The notes under the pieces were generated by a model. That model did no database searches and had not been told where the DNA came from. It worked only from the letters and a program-made list of their open reading frames with translations. The position numbers and the translations under genes are program-made. A stretch of DNA of 64,000 nt from Monodelphis domestica (taxonomy: Eukaryota > Chordata > Mammalia > Didelphimorphia > Didelphidae): assembly GCF_027887165.1 (NCBI RefSeq), contig NC_077230.1, positions 33,431,351 through 33,495,350 on the forward strand, in the 5' to 3' direction. Positions within the stretch are counted from its first letter, which is position 1. The number at the start of each line of letters is the position of its first letter. This document shows positions 37,354-47,123 of this stretch, piece after piece.

Positions 37354-38099
37354 CCCTTTGGTGGTTTTATTCCCCTTTCCTTTTTGGTCTGGGGTCTGGG
37401 TTATATGGGTGGTTTTTCTGTGAATTTAGTTTGCTTCAGACTAGTTCTTCCCAGCCTCCGAGGTTTCTTAGAGCGCTGGGTCCCTGATCACAGCCACACT
37501 GCCCAGGTGTTCAGCTCCACCCCGATAATCAACCTGTGGTCCGCCCCTGGTGTTTAGCTCCACGGAGATGTTCAGCGCAGCCGCCCCTAGTACAGCTCTG
37601 CTGACCGCCGTAATCAGCGCTGGATTCTCCAGTGAAACCGCCCTGATACGTTTTTTCCTGGCAGTCCCCAGATCCCAAGGACCCTGGAGTCCCCCCCCCC
37701 TCCTTCCCAGACAGAGACGTTCCCCACTCACTCGCTGTCCCGGTGAGTGCTCAGGTAGCTCACTCTGGTTTGGTGGGGGAGGTGAGGTGGGGGAAGGGTG
37801 GCTCAGTTCACTTTTCTGTGCAAGCTTTTCCTCCTTATTATAGTGTGGAAATGTTCAAGCCCCACGTACCTTCGCTTCTGTGGAGTACTGGGAGTACTGG
37901 GGTGTCCTTCTGTTCCTCCAAAGGTGATTTTTATGCTCCTTTGATGTAGTCTATTTCGTTCGGTGCTGGGGAGAGGAAGCGTGTGGCGTCTAGATTGCAG
38001 CCATGATTACCCGGAAGTCCCTGTTGATTTAGTTTTTAAGGATTAAGAATAACAATTTCAGCATTCTCTGTAGTGAGAAAGGTCTCCCAGATCTTGACA

Positions 38100-39720
38100 C
38101 ACCTAGAATTGTGTTATAATTTAGTCACATATATTCTTTTTTTTTTTTTAACTTCAGCTAAAGGATAACAGATTCTGATCCAGACTCTTACTTAATTCTG
38201 TGTGTCCTTCTGGTTTAGTCATGTCTCTTATAAACAACACAGTGTAGGATTCTGGTTTCTAATCTATTTTTCTCTCCTCTTCCATTTTATGAGTGAATCC
38301 ATCCTGTTCACATTCACAGTGATGATTGCTAACTGTGTGCTTTCCTTTATCTTATTCTCTTCTATTTGTTTCCTTTTTTAATTCTATTCTCTGCTCTAAG
38401 TTCTGTTTTGCTTATGACCACTGGCTCCCTTACACTGTCCTCCTTTTTTTAACCACTTCTTTCCCATAAGCCTCTTCCTCTCTTGATTCCCAAATGGAAG
38501 ATGAATTTTTATGTCTAAATATTTGTATATATATTTTTCTCCCCTTGAACCAATTCAAATAAGAGTGAGTTTCAAGAGCTTTTTGCTGCTCCCTTGCATT
38601 GTAAAAACTCTTCCTTGCACCCCTCTTTTATGTGAATTAAGTTCCCCCATTCTTCTGCTATTTCTACCTTCTCCCAGGGTATCTTCTTTCTAACCCTTCC
38701 GTTTTTCTTTTGCGATGATCCCAACATAATATATTCACATTTGTGCCTTCTGTCTAAAAAGACTTGTTCTAAATGCTCTAATGATGTCAAAGTTCTAAGG
38801 GGTTGCATGAATCATCTTCCAATATCATAATATCTACTGCTTAACATTAATAAATTTCTTCCTTGTGATCTCACTGTTTAACTTGTTATGCTTCCTTTGA
38901 ACCTTATGTTTGAATATCAAGTTTACTGTTCAGTTCTGAATTTAGCTCTTTCATCAGATATGTTTAAAAGCCCTTTATTTCATTAAATATTTTTCCCCTG
39001 AGAGGATTATACTTTTATGCTAAATAGATTATACCTGATTGTAATCTTAGCTTTCCATAATATCATATTTTAAACCCTTTGTTCTTTTTAAATGGTATCT
39101 GCTAAATCTTGTGGGATTCTGAATTGATTCATAGTATTTAAATTGTTTTTTGCTCAAAATGAGAACTCTAGATTTTTGCTATCATGTTCCTGGGAATTTT
39201 CATTTTGAAATTTCTTTCAGAAGGTGATCAATGAATGCTTTTCATTTCTATTTCATAAATAATTAAAATAATTTAATTTCTCTGGATCTAGAACATCAGG
39301 TCAGTCTTCCCTAATCATTTGTTGAAATATGATCCTAAGTTTTTTTTAAATCATGGCTTTCAGGTAGTTCTACAATTCTTCAATGATCTCTCCTAGAACT
39401 TTTCCCCCCAGAACAGTCATTTCCCCAATGAAATAGTTTATATTTTCTTTTTTTAAAATTTTTTCTTTTGATTTATTTTTTCTTATGTCTCATAGCTATT
39501 TTCTTCAATGATGTTTTGTACCTCTTGTATTATTTGAACCCTTTGAATTTTTAAGGATTTTTCTTAGTATTTTTTGTGTCTTTTTAACCAAGTGGTTCAT
39601 TCTTTTTTAATAATTTTATTGCAGAACTCTTTTCTTTCCCTGATATTTACTCTTATTTGATTAAAATGTTTTTTATGTTTTTTTTATTTGTTTTAGTCCT
39701 CCTAGGATTTCTTGTTGGGT
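38100..39720 (-). mobile_element. old L1 fragment: ORF1 end, spacer and ORF2 start
   Basis: On the minus strand, about 38150-38400 gives the beginning of an L1 endonuclease (RNQNPTLCCL-like, ETH). The interval 38950-39350 gives a decayed ORF1 C-terminal region. The young L1 at 31521-38019 landed about 80 bp beyond its end. Confidence 0.65.
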
Positions 39721-39779
39721 CTGTGTCCAATATGAATATTTCTTCGAGGCTTTGCATGTGGATATTTTCTTTTAAGTTT

Positions 39780-41260
39780 TTTTCAATTACAGGTTAATAA
39801 AAAATTTAATAACTGTTTTCTGACACTTTGTTATTTATGTTTTCTCTATCCCTCCTTTTAAGTCCCCCTCTCCAAGATGGCAGGTTACATGATATATTTA
39901 TAAATGTGCTTTCATGCTATGCATATTTCCATTTTCATTGTGTTGTGAAAGAAGACATATCTCTTATTTAAGACAAAAATCACAATGAAAGAGATAAAGA
40001 AAAAATGATATGCTTCAATTTGCATTCAGATTCCATCAGTTCCTTCTACACCTCTGGACTGCTTTATTCATGAGTCTCTTAGAATTGTCTTGGATTTTTG
40101 CATTGATGATAAAAATAAGTCACAGTTGCCATAGTACGTTATTGCTATTACTATGTATAGTGTTAACCTAGTTCTGCCTCCTTCACTCTATGTCATTTCA
40201 TATAAGTCTTTCAAGATTTTTTCATGATTATCCTATTCATCATGTTTATGGCATTATAATATTCCATTTCAATCATATGCCTCAGTTTGTTCAGTCATTC
40301 TCCAATTGATGGACATTCCTTCAGTTTTCAATTTTTGCCATCACACAAATGTATAATATATCCTTTCCCCCGATCTTTGATCTCTTTTGGAAACAGTAGT
40401 GGTATTGCTGGGTTGAAAGGGTATGTGCAATTTTATGACTCTTTGAGGATGGTTCCAAATTGCTCTCCAAAATGGCTGTATTAGTTCACTGCTCCACCAA
40501 CAGTATTATAGTTTCCCAATTTTCCCCACTCCTCCACTATTTATCTTTTTCTTTTTTGTCATATAAGGTAATCTGATGGATATGAGATGATAGGTACCTG
40601 AGTTGCTTTAACTTGCATTTGTCTTATTAATAATGATTTTGAACTTTTTTATATGACAAAAGACAGTTTTAATTCCTTTATTTAAAAATTTCCTGTTCAT
40701 ATATTTTGACCATTTAGCAATTGGGGAATACTTTGTATCCTTTTAAATTTGAGTCAATTCTCTATTTGAGAAATGAGGACACTGCCAGAGCCACTAGCTA
40801 TATTTTTCCCAGTTTTTTTATTTCCCTTCTAATCTTGCCTGTCATGATTTTATTTGTGTAATTTTTTTAAAATTCAATGTCATAAGAGTTATCTATTTTA
40901 CATAATATAATGTTCTCTATGTCTGTCTCTGTTTAATCATAAATTCTTCCCTCATCCATGTGTCTTGACAGGTATACTATTTTATATATATATATGTATA
41001 TATATATATTTTATACTTATTTGTTTATAGTATCACCCTTTTATTTCTAAGTCATGTATCTATTTTGACTTTATTGTGGTATCGGATGTGAAATGTTGGC
41101 CTAGTTTCTGCCATACTGTTTTTAGTTGTCTTCTTTTAGATATTTTCAAGTCATTATCTTTGTCTGAATTTGTGTCTTGAGTATCCCTGTCACTATAGTA
41201 GCTTTTTATAGTCAGATTCTTTTTTGTTGTTTGCTCATTTTTCCAACCTATTTTTGACTT
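39780..41260 (-). mobile_element. old L1 ORF2 3' half and 3'UTR
   Basis: The minus strand matches the C-terminal third of ORF2. Plus-strand landmarks are CAGTTTGTTCAGTCATTCTCC, GGTATTGCTGGGTTGAAAGG, AATTGCTCTCCAAAATGGCT and TCATTATCTTTGTCTGAATTTG. The order relative to 38100-39720 shows that this is a separate insertion. It contains a TA-rich tract at about 40980-41010. Confidence 0.75.
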
Positions 41261-41760
41261 TGGCTTTTATGCCAGAGTTAGGCTCTGCTCTCATCCAGAG
41301 ATGTTGGAGATGTCTCTTCTAAGTTTTTGCCTTTTATGCCCTTCTGCTGTTTTCATAGCTCTCTTGGTGTCTCTAACATGGTGGGCTCTGGGGTACAGTC
41401 TGACCACTACCCTCCTGGCCCAAACACTGGCCTTTATGCAGGTAGGGCCCCCCCCCTTCTCCCTCGTGAGCACAACCACTTCTCTCAATTCTGGGGCAAT
41501 TGACCCAGAGCTACCAAATGGTTTCTCTTCTTGCTTTTCATTCTCTCTCTACCATTTCATATCTTTCCTTCAGGGCCAGCTTGAACTTTCAGATCCTTTA
41601 TGAAGCCTCTCTTAAGTCCTCTCAAGAGGTGAGTCAGTGATGTCTTTCCTTCTATTCTCTATAGTTAACTTCAAAGAGTTAATAGATTAGACAGTCATTT
41701 ATATTGTTTTCTGTTAGCTCCTTCTCTCCAACTCTGCAGGCCTGAACGGAATTATTCAGT
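41261..41760 (+). mobile_element. possible L2 fragment in mixed-complexity DNA
   Basis: TTTATGAAGCCTCTCTTAAG and the surrounding composition resemble L2 3' sequence. The 100-codon frame at 41301-41603 has no recognisable domain. Confidence 0.35.
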
Positions 41761-42549
41761 CCTCGAAAATGAAGACTGTGTTTTTCCACCTTTTTATATT
41801 TTTAGCCCCCTCGAAAAATACCATTCACACATGTTTATTCATTGAAAACATTGTAAAGCACCAGTTTGGAAATAGGTGGTACATAGACAGAACTGGGAGG
41901 TATAAGTCAGGTATATTCATGTATCTGAGGCATGAATATGGGGGGGGGAATCCAATAGCATATTGTGAAAATGACAGAATTATTTTGGTTTTAAAACTTT
42001 CAGGATGAAGAACTTTAAAAATAGCACAATACAAAATGAAAATGAATACGAAAATGGAACCTGGATCACAAAATGGAAACATGTAAATGGCAACACCATG
42101 TTAACTAGGGACAGCAAAGACTTCCACTTCAGGTAAACTTTATATGTCATTTATTTAATTGATAATAAGGAGCCAGAAATTCATGGGGTTTCCAAATGAA
42201 TATAGACTATAGGACAGGTGTCGCTGTAAATGGGGAATCCTTATTCTGGCCTTTTGAGGTAGAAAGCGAGTATATCTTGTGTTGTAGCATATTTGTGTGA
42301 CCTATTTTTTGAGAATAGAAAAATGGACTTAGAATACCTTTTGTGGATGATAAATACTGTTTGGTTTGGTTTTGCTTTTTAATTACTTGGTTTGATACTT
42401 TCAGTGATTTTCAGAATAAGAGCTATAGTTATAAGTCAAATGAAGAAAATGACCAAATTAAAGTATTTGATGTTATTCAGCTCATAGTACCTATGAGCAA
42501 CCAATATAATTTTACAAAGAATACAATTGTTAGAATAAAAATCACTTGG
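41761..42549. other. unassigned DNA
   Basis: AT-rich. No gene or repeat that I can name. Confidence 0.35.
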
Positions 42550-42870
42550 TGATCCAAGACAAAGGATTCATAATGAAAAATTTTATCCACCTCCAGAGAA
42601 AAATCTGATGGAATTTGAATGCAAATCAGAGCATACTATTCTTATTTCATGGTTTAAAAAAAATATATGTATTATTCCAAACATGACTAATATGGAAATA
42701 TGTTTTGCATGATTGCACATATATAAACCTATAGAAAATTGCTTACCATCCAAGGTGGGGAATGGGTGAGAAAATTTGTAACTCAAAATTTTTGGGAAAT
42801 GAATATTAAAATTATTTTTATGTGTAGTTATAATATTTTTGAGACAATGAAAAAAAGAATAAAAATTACT
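42550..42870 (+). mobile_element. old L1 3'UTR fragment
   Basis: It contains GGAAATATGTTTTGCATGAT, TAGAAAATTGCTTACCATCC and GGAAATGAATATTAAAATTA in the order typical of the older L1 3'UTR. Confidence 0.6.
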
Positions 42871-43479
42871 TATTACATAATTGAAAGAGAAGTTAGAGAT
42901 AGAGCCCATGTTGAATTTTACTAGGATTAGATGAAAATACACAGAACAGGGAACTGATTAAATGTCCTGACTCTGAGAAGAGGAGTTCACTAGTCAGAGC
43001 AGGAATAAACACTATTATAGGAATTCATCCGTGTCCCTTTTCAGGCCAACATTTTTACTAAGGGCTTGGATGAAAGCATAGAATAAAAAGTTAATAAGAT
43101 TTTCAGATGATTTAATCTTGAAGGAATTCCTAACACATTTTATCAGAGTACTGGAATTCAAGTATAACTTTTCAGCTTAGAACAATGTTTATTACTGAAG
43201 AAAATATAATTTATAGACCTATATAAAATGTATGTTTTTTGTGTCTCTATATACAGAAATATAAGCTTTGTGTGGCTATGTATAATCATGCATATTTATA
43301 TATGTACATAACATATATTTTGTATGTGATCATGTGTATGTATACATAGTCACATGCTATCCTATATAGTCACAGAACACATACATATCTGTGTTTGTGT
43401 TTATGTATCACTGACACAAAGTTATATATTTGGGTTGTAAATAGCAACTATAAAAGTACAAGCCTGTATTCCAAATAGA
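42871..43479. other. unassigned DNA with AT/GT-rich low-complexity tract
   Basis: No gene is seen. About 43240-43420 is a degenerate TATG/CATA-rich tract. Confidence 0.4.
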
Positions 43480-43990
43480 TTAAAGATAAGGGAAAAGGAC
43501 CTACCTGTACAAAAATATTTATAGCAGCTCTTTTTGTGGTGGCAAGCAATTGAGTGAAGGAAAGGATGCCTGTCAATTGAGGAATGGCTGAACAAGTTGG
43601 GGTATCTACTTCTAATGGAATACTTTTGTGCTCTAAGAAATGACAAACAAGATGGTCACAGAAATATCTGGAAAGAATTTTATGAAGTGATGCAAAGTGA
43701 AGTGAGAAGTACAAATGAGCACAACACAGTAACAATAATAATGTAGGATGATCAACTATAAATGACTTAACTATTATCAACAAGGCAAGACCCAGGACAA
43801 CTCCAAGATACTCATGACAAAACATGTATATCCTCCACCATAGAAGGAACAGAGTCCAAATACAAACTGAAACATGCCATTCTTTATTTCATCCACAATT
43901 TTTGTCTAGTGTAAGCAATATGTCTTCTTTCACAACATGATGAAATCAGAAATATGTATTATATGAGAAAAAGAACAAGAAGTATTTTCT
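43480..43990 (+). mobile_element. old L1 ORF2 3' end and 3'UTR
   Basis: The plus strand follows the ORF2 C-terminus (TGTACAAAAATATTTATAGC, TGGTGGCAAGCAATTGAGTG, GAAGTGATGCAAAGTGAAGT) into 3'UTR. It is an older subfamily than the 1-4361 element. Confidence 0.75.
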
Positions 43991-44049
43991 TATTTTCTGA
44001 TCCGATAAATTCTTATTTTCCCCCTATTTTTTTAGGTTAATTTTATTGT

Positions 44050-44271
44050 GTCAGGCTTCTAGGTGGCACAGTAGATAGAATGATGGACATGAAGACATAA
44101 AGATCTGAGTTCAAATCTTACATAAGTCATTAGCTGTGCAACCATGGGCAAATTACCTAATTTCTCTGCCTCAATTTCCTTACTTGTAAAATGGGGATAA
44201 TAATAGTTGTGAGGACCAAATGAAATTACATTTGTATAGTTCTTAGAACAGTGCCTAGTCATCAAATGCTT
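44050..44271 (+). mobile_element. MIR-class SINE, old
   Basis: A tRNA-like head (TAGGTGGCACAGTAGATAGA), then GAGTTCAAATCTTACATAAG, core-like GCTGTGCAACCATGGGCAAA, then CTGCCTCAATTTCCTTACTT. Confidence 0.75.
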
Positions 44272-44470
44272 TTTTTCCCCCAAACTTTACCTTCTTGATC
44301 TTATAATCAATACATGTATTGGTTCCAAGACAGAAGAACAGTAAGATCTAGGCAATGGGAGTTAAGTGTCTTGCCCAGGATCACATATCTAGAAGGTGTC
44401 TGAAGCTAGATTTGATCTCAGGATCTCCAACCCTGGTTTCTCTATCCACCGAGACACCTACTTGCTCCCA
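44272..44470 (-). mobile_element. CORE-SINE, diverged
   Basis: A minus-strand copy of the same family as 5496-5707, with core complement TGTCTTGCCCAGGATCACA and tail-side T-run TTTTTTTCCCCC at 44272. It abuts the MIR copy directly. Confidence 0.8.
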
Positions 44471-46049
44471 CTGGTTTTATTTTCAACTGGAGCAACATCT
44501 AATTTTCCTCCATTTCATTTTTCTGGTGTGGATAGGTAAGCCAATATTTTAAATGAGGACTTTTTCTATGATATTTGCTGACAATTCTGTGTAACATTCA
44601 CAGATTCCTGACTTCAAGACCTATTAGCAGCACTCTATCCTTGGTGCCAAGTTACCTTCAAAGTTATCCTGCCAAAAAGGATTGAATAATTTCACACATA
44701 TGTACTTTTTAAGGAAAATTTTTAGACCTATTTAGTAAAAGACACCTGCTTGAAATCAATAATAATTGAATAATAATTGAACTTTTGCTATTCTCATCAC
44801 CTCTTAGTCAGGTGTGAATATTATTTGTGACATCCTACTTATTTGCATTCTCTTCATTTCATGTGATATCCTTATAGACCATCATATTTATTCTTTATGG
44901 AATGCAAATCGTGAGTTCCTGAAAGAACTTTGAAAGAGTCGAAAGTGACTCACGTATCAGTTCTTCAATGCAATCAAATGCAGAACTCTTTGGGGTGGGA
45001 TGAAGTGAATACCTGTAGCCCTTGTTAGACTGTAATAATGAAATCTGTGTCTTTTTAAGAATATCGTGATGTCTTAAGAGCCCCCATAGGGCCCTTGAAT
45101 TCTCCACAGTAGTTGTTTCTCTGTTTAATTTTTCTGATGTTTGTTTAATTCCCAGGGAGAAAAGAAAATGACCCTTCTTCTTCCCCCTCCCACCCAGAGC
45201 CCCTTAATGATAGGAATAATTTTAAAACAGGCAGATAAAGAAGTGGGAGGGGAATTGGATTTGTTTGATCCAAATATGTTCGGTTGTTGTCTCCCTCTAT
45301 TTCCTTCTCTCTTTACTGTATATGCAATAACAAGGTTATTCGAATAGCTCAAAAGAGAAGTGGACGCTATTAGACAAAGTATTTATGTAATTATTTGGTA
45401 ACTTGTAAATAAGTGGAATATGAATACTTAAAATTAAGCTTTAATTTATTGACACTGTACAGATCTCTGTAAAAAAGTCAGCAGCTGGCCTGCCTTTCGT
45501 TCTCCATTTCATTTCAAGGTCAGACTTGGAAAATGAGGAAACGCACAGCTCTGGGTTGGTTTGGGTTTTTTCCCCCTAGCTACTTTTGGCCAAGTGCCTC
45601 CCTGCTAATACAAAGCCTAGGATGGCACTATGAATCAGGGAAAGACTCTGTTTGAACCCTCAGGGAGAGAGGGAACCACAAGAATGTCAGAGTTATTCTA
45701 AAGGTGTCTCAAGTTCAATTCTTTCTAAGGGAAACTGTGAGTGCTTTGACTTTTTCCTCACATGTTATTAGGTTCCCAAAAGCCTTTTCAGAGTTTTTAC
45801 ATTGATTTTAAATTGAAATAAAAGTTGAACTTTACCCACATGGATTTCTATATTCTGTATTTATATGAGAATGCTACCAATGCTCCACATTTGTGAAAAC
45901 TTAGAGGTGTGTTATATTTGGAGATTTATTTTAAACTCCATGAGGGACAATGAGGAAATAGATACATTTATGGTTTAAGACATCAGTTTCATTAAGACTG
46001 TACTAGCCAATATGATCCCAGATCAAGAAGGGCCCTGAGCCATTAGTTG
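44471..46049. other. repeat-poor unique DNA
   Basis: About 1.6 kb of complex sequence without recognisable repeats or open frames of note. The stretch around 45150-45700 is the least repeat-like in the window and could hold conserved noncoding or regulatory sequence. There is no direct evidence of function. Confidence 0.4.
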
Positions 46050-46200
46050 TAAGGGTTATGTTTCTATGGATTCTTCATAATTCATAATTTCTGATGGCAC
46101 AATAGTATTCTACTACATACTCTAATTTGTGCAACTATTTTTCAGGGAATAGGCACCATTTTGTATCTAGTTTTATGCAAGATAATGAGATCCTTCAGAA
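46050..46200 (-). mobile_element. old L1 fragment
   Basis: The plus strand reads GGCACAATAGTATTCTACTAC then CTAATTTGTGCAACTATTTTTC, the complement of the ORF2 C-terminal region. Confidence 0.55.
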
Positions 46201-46204
46201 GAGG

Positions 46205-46290
46205 AATTGATTTTTTTTCGCCTTCATTTCTATAGCATTTAGGACAGTGCTTGGCACATAGTAGGTACTTAATAAATGCTTTTTGGCAAA
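46205..46290 (+). mobile_element. L2 LINE 3' end
   Basis: GACAGTGCTTGGCACATAGT then AGGTACTTAATAAATGCTTT is the L2 3' terminus. Confidence 0.6.
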
Positions 46291-46334
46291 GTACAACTGA
46301 GTTTTCTGTTGTTTTCAGGATGGTGGCTTCCAGG

Positions 46335-46755
46335 TAACTGGGATAGACCTCAAACTCTCCTATTTTGTATTTAAAGTCATGGACAATCTTACTCCACTCA
46401 TCTTTCCATGTTAATTATGTATTATTCACTGCATATGTGGGTTTTTTTTTTTCCAGACTTACCACTGGCAGTTTATGTTAATACTGGAACAAAATGACAT
46501 TCAACTGCCATTGTGCAAGAAATCTTTTCCGCTAGTCCCCAATCTTAGTTCCTTCTTTTGAGCCTGCCCCCAATTTATCCCACATACATATATTTATATT
46601 AATATAATCGTTAGCACATAGTTGTTAGCTTGTCTCCTCTATTAGACTATGAGCTCTTTGAGAGCAGGGGCTGCTTTTTTGCCTTTTTAAATTTCCATTG
46701 CTTAACATGGTATCTTGAACATAGTATTTAATAAATGCCGATTACTGACTTTGTA
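46335..46755 (+). mobile_element. L2 LINE 3' fragment
   Basis: Decayed L2 3' sequence ends in GACTATGAGCTCTTTGAGAG, GCAGGGGCTGC, then TATTTAATAAATGCCGATTA. It lies about 0.4 kb downstream of the host gene stop. Confidence 0.65.
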
Positions 46756-46810
46756 TTGCCATATTTAGCCCAGGGTCTGACAGAGAGCATGCATTAATAA
46801 ATACTTGTGG

Positions 46811-46948
46811 AGACACTTCCCAGCTGGATGACCCTGAGCAAGTCACTCGACCCCCATTGCCTAGCCCTTACCATGCTTCTGCCTTGGAGCCAATATACAG
46901 TATTGCCTCCAAGATGGAAGGTGAGGGTTAAAAAATAAATAAATAATA
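46811..46948 (+). mobile_element. 5'-truncated CORE-SINE with perfect duplication
   Basis: Only the 3' part of the SINE is present, from AGACACTTCCCAGCTGGATG to GGAAGGTGAGGGTTAAAAA. It is flanked by a perfect 15-bp repeat (AATAAATACTTGTGG) at 46796-46810 and 46949-46963. The clean duplication marks the short copy as a direct truncated insertion. Confidence 0.92.
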
Positions 46949-47117
46949 AATAAATACTTGTGGACTAAGAGGATCATAACTCATTTCCCTTACTAACTCC
47001 AAGGAAAAGAAAGGCCTGGTGAGTTCCTGTTTAAAATAGCATGTAAGACACATACATGCTCAGGACCAAGCTCAAGAGACATATACAAGGGTTCGATTGA
47101 TATACAAAAGAAAAGAT

Positions 47118-47123
47118 TGTATT
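47118..47123 (-). promoter_or_regulatory. possible polyadenylation hexamer AATACA
   Basis: AATACA, a known weak variant of AATAAA, follows the stop codon of the host gene immediately. I saw no AATAAA or ATTAAA on the minus strand between it and 46733. An ATTAAA lies at 46727-46732 inside an L2 remnant. Which of these is used is unknown. Confidence 0.25.

Larger units (their letters stand above)
31521..38019 (-). mobile_element. full-length L1 LINE, nearly open ORF2
   Basis: A complete 6.5-kb minus-strand L1. It is flanked by CCTGTTGATTTA at 31509-31520 and 38020-38031, a 12-bp target-site duplication that extends further with one mismatch. The 5'UTR (37354-38019) is GC- and CpG-rich. ORF1 starts at 37353, ORF2 at 35696, and the 3'UTR and A-tail end at 31521. 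ORF1 is broken. ORF2 has two in-frame stops in its first 2.4 kb and a few frameshifts further on. It is likely inactive but young, and close to the L1s at 1-4361 and 19095-20638. Confidence 0.95.
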
